DNA from: Rhodopseudomonas sp.
GTDB lineage: Bacteria; Pseudomonadota; Alphaproteobacteria; Rhizobiales; Xanthobacteraceae
DNA: 64,000 bases
Assembly (NCBI RefSeq): GCF_013377015.1
Contig: NZ_JACABA010000001.1
Location: forward strand, 827,554 to 891,553
Reading direction: 5' to 3'
Below the pieces are notes generated by a model. That model was not told the DNA's origin and did no database searches. It saw only the letters and a list, made by a program, of their open reading frames with translations. Position numbers and translations under genes: made by a program. Of the stretch, positions 1-8,044 are shown piece after piece (position 1 is the first letter of the stretch; each line of letters opens with the position of its first letter).

Positions 1-237
1 CTTGGACCGGCCGCCGGAGTCGTAGACCAGCGTGCCGATGAATTCGTGGACCGCGACGTCGTGGCCGGTTTCCTCCAGCACTTCGCGCGCGGCCGCGGCA
101 CGCGGTGTCTCGCCGTCGTCCAGCTTGCCCTTCGGCAACACCCAGGCATTGCGCTTGCGCAGACGCACCACCGCGAACAGCGGGCTTGACCCTCGCCGCA
201 ACACAATGCCGCCTGCCGTCAGAACGGATGCCCGCAA
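1..237 (-). CDS. NUDIX hydrolase, C-terminus cut by window edge
   Basis: The reverse strand encodes an N-terminal NUDIX fold whose start lies in this window. A complete NUDIX box pattern (GX5EX7REXXEEXG) is visible: a GKLDDGE segment followed by AAREVLEETG, with the REVLEE core that binds the metal. I chose a TTG start at 235-237 because an AAGGGA ribosome-binding site sits seven bases upstream and no ATG or GTG exists between it and the in-frame upstream stop. NUDIX proteins hydrolyse nucleoside diphosphates linked to another moiety; the substrate cannot be told from this part. The gene is divergent from the GGDEF-EAL gene. Confidence 0.8.
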   Translation of the reverse strand, partial: MRASVLTAGGIVLRRGSSPLFAVVRLRKRNAWVLPKGKLDDGETPRAAAAREVLEETGHDVAVHEFIGTLVYDSGGRSK

Positions 238-555
238 GTCTTTATCCCTTGTCCACGTCTGAGAATCGCTCAGATGATCGCGATATATAGGGTGCCTGCG
301 GGCGCAGATCGAGACGAGCCGTCCCGTCTAATCGGAGCGGGGGTGGGCCCGCACCGCTTGTCAGTCGCCGGAACGATTGGCAACAAGCGCCGCGCCCGAA
401 AGTCTTACTGTCATAGTCGCTAACGCCAACTAACCATCGGGCGACTTAAAACCTTCATAATCGCGGTTTGGCCGGTACAATCACGAGGTGTTTACATCGC
501 ATTAAGCTCGCTCGCCCAGGAGTTAGGCAACGACATCTTTGCACTGCGAGGCCGC
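238..555. other. Divergent intergenic region, no gene seen
   Basis: About 320 bases separate the NUDIX gene (leftward) from the GGDEF-EAL gene (rightward). No ORF with family resemblance is present. The right half (about 430-510) is AT-richer than its surroundings, so it probably holds the promoter of the rightward gene. No convincing operator was found. Confidence 0.5.
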
Positions 556-3027
556 GTGACCGCTCTCACCAAATCTTCCGAGAAGCTCAACTCGCAATTG
601 TTCGGCGATCTGACGGTGCTGCAGCGTAAATGGGACGCGGCGATCCACCCCGGACAGAAGCTACCCCGCTATGAAGAGGTCATGCTCGGCAGCCTCGGTC
701 GGCTGGCGGATCACATCGTGCTGCTGAAGATTGACGGCGAGAGGCTGGAAGTGTCGCGGACCGGCCGCTACGTCCAGGAATGGATCGGTGACGATCGTTG
801 GGACATTCCGCTCAGCGCGCTGCCACCCGATTGCGCCACCGCGCTGGCGCAAGCCGTCTCCGGCGCGCTGCAGAACAGCCGCCCCTACCTCGCCAACGCC
901 CATTGCGTCCGCGACGGCATCGTCCAGAAATACGACCTGCTCGCGCTGCCGACCTTGTCGCGCTGGGGCGGAACCCTGATCGGCGTCTATGTCAACGAAC
1001 AGGGCCATCGATACAACCTGCTCGAAGCGATCTTCTCGTCGACCGACGACGGGATCCTGTCGCTGACGGCGATCCGCGATTCCGCGATGCGGCCGTTCGA
1101 CTTCCAGATCGTGCATCTCAATCAGGGCGCCTCAAAGCTGCTGCGGCAACCGCCCGAGGCGCTGCAGTGGAGCCATCTCAACGGCGGCAGCCATCTGTTG
1201 TGTTCGCCGGCGGTGGTCGAGCGCCTGCTCAAGGTGGTCGAGAACGACGCCAGCGACGTCTTCGACATCGACAGCCACGACCGCAATTTCAGCCTCAGCG
1301 CCACCGCGTTCGGCGATATCGTGTCGGTGACCATTTCCGACGTCACTTTCCTGAGGAAGCGCGAAGAGTCGTTTCGCCTGCTGTTCGACAACAATCCAAT
1401 GCCGATGTGGGTGTTCGACAGCGAGACCACCGAATTCCTCAGCGTCAACGACGCCGCGGTCCAGCATTACGGCTACGAGCGCAAACGGTTTCTGCGCATG
1501 ACGCTGCGGGACATCTGGCCGCGCGACGAATGGAACATCCATAGTCAGTCGCTGCTGACGGTCGGCGAGAGCTATCAGTCGGGCCGGCACTGGCGGCACC
1601 TGAAGTCCGACGGCAGCGAGATCCAGGTCCTGACATTCGGACGCCGCGTCGTGTTCGACGGTCGCGAGGGTTTTCTGGTCGCCATTGTCGACGTTACCGA
1701 ACGCCGCAAGGCCGAGGCCAAGATCGCCTATATGGCCCACCACGACGGCCTGACCAATCTGCCGAACCGGGCGCTGTATCAGGAAAGCCTGCAGCGGGCG
1801 CTGGAGCAAGGCAGCCGCGCCGGCACCAAGGTCGGCGTGCTGTGCATTGATCTCGATCTGTTCAAGAACGTCAACGATTCCTTCGGCCATCCGATGGGCG
1901 ACCGGCTGCTGCAACGAGTCGCGGAGCGATTGAAGCTGGAAATCGGCGGCAACGATCTGGTCGCCCGGCTTGGCGGCGACGAATTCGCCATCGTGCTGGG
2001 CACGGTGGCGTCGCCGAACGAAGCGAGCGATTTCGCAATACGGCTGATTGATCGCCTCAGCGCGCCCTACGACATGGACGGGCTGGAAGTGGTGATCGGC
2101 GCCAGCATCGGCATCGCGATGTCGCCGGGGGATGGCGAGAACGACGAGGAACTGCTGCGCAACGCCGATATGGCGCTGTACCGCGCCAAGGCCGCCGGCG
2201 GCGGCGTCCACCATTTCTTCGAGAAGGAGATGGACCGGCAGGCGCAACTGCGCCGCGACATGGAGCTCGACCTGCGCCGCGCCTTTACCAAGGGCGAGTT
2301 CGAACTCCACTATCAGCCGCTGGTCGACGTCGCCGAGGACCGCATCACCGGCTTCGAGTGCCTGCTGCGCTGGCGCCATCCCGAACGCGGCATGATCTCG
2401 CCGGCGGATTTCATCCCGATCGCCGAGGATATCGGATTGATCGTCGGGCTCGGCGAATGGGTGCTGCGCCAGGCCTGCGCCGAGGCGATGAAATGGCCGT
2501 CCGACATCAAGATCGCCGTCAACCTGTCGCCGGTGCAGTTCCGCAGCCGCAATTTGGTGCAGGTGGTGATCGCCGCGCTGGCGCAATCCCGGCTGTCGCC
2601 GCGGCGGCTCGAACTGGAGATCACCGAATCGCTGTTCCTCGCGGAGACCGAGGCCAATCTGGCGACGCTGCATCAGCTCCGCGAACTCGGGGTGCGGATC
2701 TCGATGGACGATTTCGGCACCGGCTATTCCAGCCTGAGCTATCTGCGCAGCTTTCCGTTCGACAAGATCAAGATCGATCGCTCGTTCGTCCAAGATCTCG
2801 CTGAACGGCCGGACTGCCTGGCGATTGTCCGGGCGATCTCGGGGCTCGGCCGCAGCCTCAACATCACCACCACCGCTGAAGGCGTCGAGACGCTCGATCA
2901 ACTGGATTGGCTGCGGGCTGAAGGATGCAACGAAGTGCAGGGCTTCCTGTTCAGCCCCGCGCGGCCGGCGACCGAAATCCAGGCGCTGCTGTCGAAGTTC
3001 GGCCGCCGCGCCTCGCAGGCCGCCTAG
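556..3027 (+). CDS. PAS-GGDEF-EAL cyclic-di-GMP cyclase/phosphodiesterase
   Basis: An 823-residue cytoplasmic signalling protein with no membrane segment. Order: an N-terminal region without recognised family (1-265), a PAS domain (about 270-395), a GGDEF domain (about 400-560, intact GGDEF near 473) and an EAL domain (about 580-815). The EAL signature reads ECL near 600 but keeps the metal-binding Glu. NLSPVQFR, EITES, DDFGTGYSS and AEGVE, which carry other catalytic residues, are present. The residues before GGDEF (GGND) do not form an RxxD inhibitory site. The GTG start follows a GAGG site. Both domains look competent, so the protein could make or degrade c-di-GMP; the PAS ligand is unknown. 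Confidence 0.9.
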   Translation: MTALTKSSEKLNSQLFGDLTVLQRKWDAAIHPGQKLPRYEEVMLGSLGRLADHIVLLKIDGERLEVSRTGRYVQEWIGDDRWDIPLSALPPDCATALAQAVSGALQNSRPYLANAHCVRDGIVQKYDLLALPTLSRWGGTLIGVYVNEQGHRYNLLEAIFSSTDDGILSLTAIRDSAMRPFDFQIVHLNQGASKLLRQPPEALQWSHLNGGSHLLCSPAVVERLLKVVENDASDVFDIDSHDRNFSLSATAFGDIVSVTISDVTFLRKREESFRLLFDNNPMPMWVFDSETTEFLSVNDAAVQHYGYERKRFLRMTLRDIWPRDEWNIHSQSLLTVGESYQSGRHWRHLKSDGSEIQVLTFGRRVVFDGREGFLVAIVDVTERRKAEAKIAYMAHHDGLTNLPNRALYQESLQRALEQGSRAGTKVGVLCIDLDLFKNVNDSFGHPMGDRLLQRVAERLKLEIGGNDLVARLGGDEFAIVLGTVASPNEASDFAIRLIDRLSAPYDMDGLEVVIGASIGIAMSPGDGENDEELLRNADMALYRAKAAGGGVHHFFEKEMDRQAQLRRDMELDLRRAFTKGEFELHYQPLVDVAEDRITGFECLLRWRHPERGMISPADFIPIAEDIGLIVGLGEWVLRQACAEAMKWPSDIKIAVNLSPVQFRSRNLVQVVIAALAQSRLSPRRLELEITESLFLAETEANLATLHQLRELGVRISMDDFGTGYSSLSYLRSFPFDKIKIDRSFVQDLAERPDCLAIVRAISGLGRSLNITTTAEGVETLDQLDWLRAEGCNEVQGFLFSPARPATEIQALLSKFGRRASQAA

Positions 3028-3073
3028 ACCGTTTTCGATTTCAAGGGAGTCGGTTCACGTCATCAGAAAAGCC

Positions 3074-3187
3074 GTCATTCCGGGGCGCGAACAGCTTCAG
3101 CTGTGAGCGAACCCGGAATCTCGCGACATCCGCCTTGCGGCAAGATTCCGGGTTCGCTCGGCCTGCGGCCTCGCGCCCCGGAATGAC
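3074..3187. repeat. Dispersed palindromic repeat, family A copy 1
   Basis: A 114-bp element bounded by GTCATTCCGGGGCGCG and its inverse CGCGCCCCGGAATGAC. An internal pair of inverted repeats surrounds GAACCCGGAATCTCG and GATTCCGGGTTCG. It lies between the convergent GGDEF-EAL and panE genes. A second copy is at 56258-56374, also between convergent genes. It can form strong hairpins and may act as a bidirectional terminator. Confidence 0.85.
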
Positions 3188-3230
3188 GCATCTCTTTGGC
3201 TCAAGCGCCTCAACTGGGATGGAAATCACT

Positions 3231-4133
3231 CTACAGCGGCCGCGCGGCCTTGTCCTCCAGCAGCTTCACCAGGGTATGCAGCACCCGGTTGGCCGGCGTC
3301 GGGATCGCAAGCTCGGCGCCCTTGCGAACAATGTGCCCATTCAAATAGTCGATTTCGCTGGTCTTGCCGCGGGCCAGGTCCTGGGCCGTCGAGGAAAACT
3401 GGGTCGGCATGGTGGCGGCCAGCGCGATGACGCGGTCGGCCGCGTCGTCCGCAACGGAAACACCCGACGCCCGTGCCACGGCGGCGCATTCGTGGACCAC
3501 GTCTTTCATCACGCTACTGACACCCTCGACCTCCAGCAGCCGCCCATAGGGCAGCTGGGCGATCGCCGACATCGCGTTGTAGGCGCAGTTGACGATCAGC
3601 TTGCCCCACAACACATCCGTCACATTGTCGGACACCGTGGTCGGGATGCCGGCCGCGCTGAAGGTGGCGGCAAGCGCGTCGCTGGTCGCGGAGCGGCCGA
3701 GCACCAGTTCGCCGCGGCCGTGGTGTTTGACATGCCCGGGCCCGGCCATTTCGGTCGCCACATAGACAACCGCGGCAACGACCTGCCTGCCGATCGCCGC
3801 TTGCAGACGCTCGGCATTGTCGACGCCGTTTTGCAGGCTGAGGATGACCGCCTCCGGCCGCAGATGCGACGCCATCGCGCGGCCGGTCGGTTCGGTGTCC
3901 GCCGACTTGACGCAGAACAGCACCAGCTCGGCGTCATCGAGACCCGACATTTGCGTGGTCGCCTGCACCGGAACCGACTCGCGAAAAGCGCTGGTTTCGA
4001 GGATCAGGCCGCGTTGCGTAACGGCCTCGACATGCTGCGCCCGGCCGATCAGCGTGACGGAATGGCCGGCGCGCGCCAGCATCGCGCCATAAAAACATCC
4101 GACGGCGCCCGCCCCCATCACGGCGATCTTCAT
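3231..4133 (-). CDS. panE: 2-dehydropantoate 2-reductase (PanE/ApbA family)
   Basis: A 300-residue NADPH-dependent ketopantoate reductase-like protein. It starts with the Rossmann motif GAGAVGCFYGAMLARAG (residues 7-23). It also carries the family pattern SLQNGVDNAE and a conserved Lys/Asn segment in GKLIVNCAYNAMSAI. The start at 4133 is preceded by GGGGGAGA; an upstream in-frame extension to 4247 has no family similarity and was discarded. The enzyme would reduce ketopantoate to pantoate for coenzyme A synthesis. Because bacteria often carry several ApbA paralogues acting on other 2-oxo acids, the exact substrate is uncertain. Confidence 0.82.
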   Translation of the reverse strand: MKIAVMGAGAVGCFYGAMLARAGHSVTLIGRAQHVEAVTQRGLILETSAFRESVPVQATTQMSGLDDAELVLFCVKSADTEPTGRAMASHLRPEAVILSLQNGVDNAERLQAAIGRQVVAAVVYVATEMAGPGHVKHHGRGELVLGRSATSDALAATFSAAGIPTTVSDNVTDVLWGKLIVNCAYNAMSAIAQLPYGRLLEVEGVSSVMKDVVHECAAVARASGVSVADDAADRVIALAATMPTQFSSTAQDLARGKTSEIDYLNGHIVRKGAELAIPTPANRVLHTLVKLLEDKAARPL

Positions 4134-4255
4134 GATCGTCTCCCCCTCGTTGGTCCCGGTTTCGCCAGCGCGCGGCCCGCGGCGATCAGGCGTTCTGCCT
4201 AACCCACTCGGTCGCCGGTTGCACCTGCTGTCGTACCGTTGTTGCAAACCATGCT

Positions 4256-4477
4256 ATGATTGAAAAAACGCAGGGGCCCTCGATGCGCAAGAAAAATCTC
4301 GAAATCTTCGAGCACGCCGTGAAACTGGCGGGCTCCGGCAAATATGAAAACTGGAAGGACATCCAGAAGGAGCTGGTCCGCAAGGGCTATGGCAAGGCGC
4401 CCGACCTGCTCGGCGGCGACAAGATCCGCAATGTGCTGGATTTTCAATGCGCCCACGCGCGCGACAAGAGCGCCTGA
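4256..4477 (+). CDS. Small conserved-type hypothetical protein
   Basis: A 73-residue soluble, lysine-rich protein (64 residues if the ATG at 4283 is used) of no family I can name. It has a helical look, with a KYENWKDIQKELVRKGYGKA segment and a final IRNVLDFQC. It is divergent from panE and stands alone. The low-GC start region and balanced composition argue for a real gene rather than a shadow. No function is assigned. Confidence 0.55.
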   Translation: MIEKTQGPSMRKKNLEIFEHAVKLAGSGKYENWKDIQKELVRKGYGKAPDLLGGDKIRNVLDFQCAHARDKSA

Positions 4478-4534
4478 GCGCCTCGGCTGAAATCGGCGCG
4501 GCAGCCGCGCGTGATTGTTTCGCAGCTTTCTCGG

Positions 4535-4741
4535 TCAGGGCGCCGGCGGCGGGGGAATCCTCACATAGGCCCGGTCGGGCGTCAGCACGCAACGGTAGAC
4601 GCGCTTGCTCGCGGTTTCCCAGGTTTCGACCACCCGGCCGCAGGTGGTGCAGGCAAAACTGCCCGGCTCGCCGGAAAGCGATTCGGACTCGGCGCAGCGG
4701 TATTCGGCACCACATTCGCATTCGACATCGAATATTCTCAT
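4535..4741 (-). CDS. Small zinc-ribbon-like protein
   Basis: A 68-residue protein with six N-terminal-half cysteines arranged CEC, then C, then CTTC. This suggests a single zinc ribbon or rubredoxin-like knuckle, followed by a basic and proline-rich tail (VRIPPPPAP). I chose the ATG at 4741, just before the first Cys; the longer frame to 4858 adds residues without similarity. It reads toward the 73-residue gene. Function unknown. Confidence 0.6.
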   Translation of the reverse strand: MRIFDVECECGAEYRCAESESLSGEPGSFACTTCGRVVETWETASKRVYRCVLTPDRAYVRIPPPPAP

Positions 4742-4959
4742 GCGGTCGACCTCCCTTGCATACGCTGAATCCACCAAACACCCTCGCTGCCGGATGTGAC
4801 GCCTTGATGTTTGTTGCGAGGATTTTCTAACCCGCCCGCAATTTACCCAACCTGACACAGATCAACCCACCGAGCGTGGAACTGGCAGAATTCGCACCGG
4901 GCGGTCGACACGCCGCCGGTCGATCCCCGCGGTCTCGGCGATTTCACGCGCGCGACTTT

Positions 4960-6231
4960 TCAGCCGAAGATGTCGGTGGTCATGCCGACGTACCAGCCGG
5001 TGGCTTCGCGTGCCTGCTTGGCGCGCAATTCCGGACTCTCCTCAAGCTGCGAAGTATAGGGATCGATCATGACGATCTTGCCGTCGCGCGGCTCGTAGCG
5101 CGCGCCGTTCTTGACCGCGTCGTTCGGCGCGATCGTGCTCCAGCAATGATTGGTGAAGCGGACCGGCAAGCGCCGGCCGTCGGCCAGCTCAGCACGGATG
5201 ATCATCGCGGTGATTTTGGCTTCGTTGTTGGCGGCAAATCCGGATTTCGGGAATTCGCCGCCGGTCGCCGAATCGCCGATGACGTGGATCGCCGGATCCA
5301 GCAGCGATCGCATGCTGCCGGCGTCCACCGGACAGAAGCCGCTGTCGTCGGCGAGCCCGGCGTCGCGGCCGAGCTGGCCGGCGATCTGCGGCGGGATCAC
5401 GTTGACCATCGTGGCCTTGTGGGTTTCGAAATCGGTGACGACCGTCATCGCCTTCGGATCGACCGCCTTGATGCCACCGTGGATGGTCGGATCCTGCCAC
5501 TCGATCATCCCGCCGTAGTGACGCTCCCAGGCGTCGATGAACAGCGTCTGCATCGCGAAGTGATCCTTGGCGTCGAGGATGACGATCCGCGCATTCTTGA
5601 CGCCGCGCGTTTTCAACGCATACGCCATCATCGAGGCGCGCTCATAGGGAGCCGGCGGACAGCGATACGGCAGCGGCGGCGCGATGATGACAATCAGTCC
5701 GCCGTCGCCGACGGCGTCGAGCTGGCGCTTCAGCAGTTTGAACTGCTCGCCGCCGCGATAGCCGTGCGGCATCAGCAACGCGGCTTCCGGCGAATAGCCC
5801 GGCACCGCGTCCCAGCGAAAATCGATGCCAGGCGAGATCACCAGCCGGTCGTAGGAAATTCGTGCGCCGCCGCCGGTGCGCAATTGCCGCGCGTCGCGAT
5901 CGATCGCGGTCACGGTGTCGAACACCATCCCGACCCCGCGCGCGGCGAGCGCTTCATAACCGAAGTTCAACGCCTCGTACGGCTTCAGGCCGGCGAGAAA
6001 CAGATTCGAGGTGAACGGCGTGACATAGAGGCGGTTCGGCTCGATCAAGGTGACGTCGAGTTCGTCGCCGCCGTGCTTGAGATATTTCGCCGCCGTGGCC
6101 CCGCCGGGGCCGCCGCCGACCACCACCACTCGCGGCTTCGCCTTCGCGATCGCCGGACAGGCCAGCAGCGCCGTGGTCCCCGCAAGCGCGCGAATGACGC
6201 TGCGGCGGTCGATGGTGAGCGGCTGTTTCAC
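4960..6231 (-). CDS. fccB: Flavocytochrome c sulfide dehydrogenase flavoprotein, copy 1
   Basis: A 423-residue periplasmic FAD enzyme of the FccB/SoxF family, which oxidises sulfide and passes electrons to a cytochrome c subunit. A Tat-type leader (RRSVIRALAGTTALLACPAIAKA) precedes the dinucleotide-binding motif VVVGGGPGGATAAKYL. Two family cysteines that can form the redox disulfide beside FAD are present, in PYRCPP and in SGFCPVD. A GTG start at 6231 with GGAG upstream fits better than the ATG at 6267. It lies 62 bases behind a close paralogue and the cytochrome gene on the same strand, probably one transcript. Confidence 0.9.
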   Translation of the reverse strand: MKQPLTIDRRSVIRALAGTTALLACPAIAKAKPRVVVVGGGPGGATAAKYLKHGGDELDVTLIEPNRLYVTPFTSNLFLAGLKPYEALNFGYEALAARGVGMVFDTVTAIDRDARQLRTGGGARISYDRLVISPGIDFRWDAVPGYSPEAALLMPHGYRGGEQFKLLKRQLDAVGDGGLIVIIAPPLPYRCPPAPYERASMMAYALKTRGVKNARIVILDAKDHFAMQTLFIDAWERHYGGMIEWQDPTIHGGIKAVDPKAMTVVTDFETHKATMVNVIPPQIAGQLGRDAGLADDSGFCPVDAGSMRSLLDPAIHVIGDSATGGEFPKSGFAANNEAKITAMIIRAELADGRRLPVRFTNHCWSTIAPNDAVKNGARYEPRDGKIVMIDPYTSQLEESPELRAKQAREATGWYVGMTTDIFG

Positions 6232-6293
6232 GTCAGATCTCCATGGACGGAAGGTCGCGGACCGCAACGCCTGTCGCCGCGGTCCGCGCTGGA

Positions 6294-7559
6294 TCAGGCG
6301 AAGATGTCGGCGACGATGCCGGCATACCAGCCGAGATTTTCTTCCGCGGTCTGGGCGCGAAGCCCGGCGTCCTCGCCGGTCTTGGAGACGAAGCCTTCGA
6401 CCTCGGCGATCGCGCCGTCCTTCGGCTCGTAGCGGCCGCCGACCTTCACCGTGTCATCCTTGGCGATCACCGACCAGCAGGTATTGGCATAGCGTGCCGG
6501 GAAAGTGCGCGCCGCAGAGAGTTCGCCGCGCACCGCCAGCGCCACCACCTTGGCCTGGCTGTTGGCGGAGAACGCCGATTTCGGCATCGCGCCGGCGATC
6601 GCGGCGTCGCCGAGCACGAAGATGTTGGGGTCGATCTTGGACTTCATATCGGCGCCGTCGATCGGGCAATAGCCGCTCTCATTGGCAAGCCCGGCGTCGC
6701 GCGCGATCTTGCCCGCCATCTGCGCCGGAATCACGTTGACCATATTGGCCTTGATGGTCTCGAAGTCGGTGGTGACCGTCATCGCCTTGGGATCGATCGA
6801 TTTGACGCCGCCGTGCATCTTCGGGTCCATCCACTCGACCATGCCGGGATAGTATTTCTGCCAGCCCTCCTGGAACAGCGCCATCTTGGAGAATTTGTCC
6901 TTCGGATCGATCACCACGATCTTCGACTTGGTATGGCCCTTGGTCTTCAGGACATGCGCCATGCAGGAGACCCGCTCGTAGGGGCCGGGCGGGCAGCGAT
7001 ACGGATTCGGCGGCGCCAGCATCACGATGGTCGCGCCGTCCTCCAGCGCATCGAGCTGCTTCTTGACCAGCCGGGTTTGCGCGCCGGGCTTCCAGCCATG
7101 CGGCATGATCTCGGCGGCGGCCTCGGAATAGCCGGGCACCGAATCGAATTTGATGTCGATGCCGGGCGCCACCACCAGCCGGTCGTAGGACAGCGTCGAG
7201 CCATCGGCGAGCCGCACCTGCTTCTTGTCGCGATCGATCGCGGCGGCCATCTGGCGCACATGCTTCACGCCGTAGCCGGACAGCTTGTAGGGATGGGTGA
7301 TCTGGTCGAAGGTCTTGAAGTCGCCGAGATAAAGATTCGAGTGGAAGCAGGTGACGAACTTGTCGAGCGGCTCGACCATGGTGACGTCGATCGCGCCCTT
7401 GGAGTCGCGGGCGACGTATTTGGCCACGGTGGCACCGCCCGGTCCGCCGCCGATCACGACGACTTTCGGTTTGGCCTGGGCGCGCAGCACCCCAGGCATC
7501 GCGATGATCCCGGCGGCAAGCATGCCGGTCGAAAAGTGGCGGCGGTTGATGGTCGTCAT
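6294..7559 (-). CDS. fccB: Flavocytochrome c sulfide dehydrogenase flavoprotein, copy 2
   Basis: A 421-residue paralogue of the neighbouring flavoprotein with the same plan: Tat-type leader (NRRHFSTGMLAAGIIAMPGVLRAQA), FAD motif VVVIGGGPGGATVAKYV, and disulfide cysteines in PYRCPP and SGYCPID. The ATG at 7559 follows a strong GGAGGGG site; the ORF extends upstream to 7619 but that part lacks similarity. It lies 56 bases downstream of a small cytochrome c, the expected FccA partner. The best reading is that this copy is SoxF/FccB proper and the downstream copy is a duplicate, but the sequence does not settle which one pairs with the cytochrome. Confidence 0.92.
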   Translation of the reverse strand: MTTINRRHFSTGMLAAGIIAMPGVLRAQAKPKVVVIGGGPGGATVAKYVARDSKGAIDVTMVEPLDKFVTCFHSNLYLGDFKTFDQITHPYKLSGYGVKHVRQMAAAIDRDKKQVRLADGSTLSYDRLVVAPGIDIKFDSVPGYSEAAAEIMPHGWKPGAQTRLVKKQLDALEDGATIVMLAPPNPYRCPPGPYERVSCMAHVLKTKGHTKSKIVVIDPKDKFSKMALFQEGWQKYYPGMVEWMDPKMHGGVKSIDPKAMTVTTDFETIKANMVNVIPAQMAGKIARDAGLANESGYCPIDGADMKSKIDPNIFVLGDAAIAGAMPKSAFSANSQAKVVALAVRGELSAARTFPARYANTCWSVIAKDDTVKVGGRYEPKDGAIAEVEGFVSKTGEDAGLRAQTAEENLGWYAGIVADIFA

Positions 7560-7615
7560 GGTGGTCCCCTCCGTTATGGTCCGTGCGGGCATGGCCTGCG
7601 CGGCGATTGTGCTCT

Positions 7616-7942
7616 TCACTGAGTTTCAGGCGTGATGCTGTTGAAGTAGGCTGCGAGTGCTGCGATCTCCTCATCGGTGAATTTGACGGCGATGGCGCGC
7701 ATCACCGCGTTGTCGCGGATCTTGGCGCGATATTCGCCGAGGGCGTGGACCAGGGTCTGCTCCGGCAGACCGACGATCACCGGAATGCCGTCGAACTTGC
7801 CGCTGAGCTGGTGACAGGTGACGCATTCGCTCGACAGATATTCGCCGAGTTCCTTGTCGCCCTCCGCCCACGCGCCGGCGGCGCCGCCGAACGCGGACGC
7901 GGCGACGAGCAGGACCAGCGCGACCGCGCGACCGACTCTCAT
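7616..7942 (-). CDS. fccA: Monoheme c-type cytochrome, FccA-like subunit
   Basis: A 108-residue exported class I cytochrome c with a Sec signal peptide (about 1-26) and one heme site, CVTCH (residues 40-44). A methionine in the second half could be the distal ligand. The size matches small monoheme cytochrome subunits of flavocytochrome c rather than the larger diheme form. It is the first gene of a leftward cytochrome-flavoprotein-flavoprotein run, which supports electron transfer from sulfide oxidation to the respiratory chain. Confidence 0.85.
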   Translation of the reverse strand: MRVGRAVALVLLVAASAFGGAAGAWAEGDKELGEYLSSECVTCHQLSGKFDGIPVIVGLPEQTLVHALGEYRAKIRDNAVMRAIAVKFTDEEIAALAAYFNSITPETQ

Positions 7943-8044
7943 TTCAGTCTCTGCCCGCTAGTCGCGGGCCGGAGAACTCGACCGCACGCGGCCATGGCTG
8001 TTGCCTCCCAAATACACGTTTCGCTTCCCTGGAAAACGCCGGCT

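Noticed and set aside
2355-2363. ECL in place of EAL considered as a sign of a dead phosphodiesterase
   Set aside because: The metal-binding Glu and the other catalytic motifs are intact, so loss of activity is not supported.
1132-2901. 589-residue minus-strand frame opposite the GGDEF-EAL gene
   Set aside because: No family motif; it is the GC-codon shadow of a well-supported gene.
3074-3187. Repeat considered as CRISPR or tRNA
   Set aside because: A single palindromic unit without spaced direct repeats; no cloverleaf.
4876-7622. Long plus-strand frames opposite the two flavoproteins
   Set aside because: His- and Arg-rich, no motif, and opposite two intact FccB genes.
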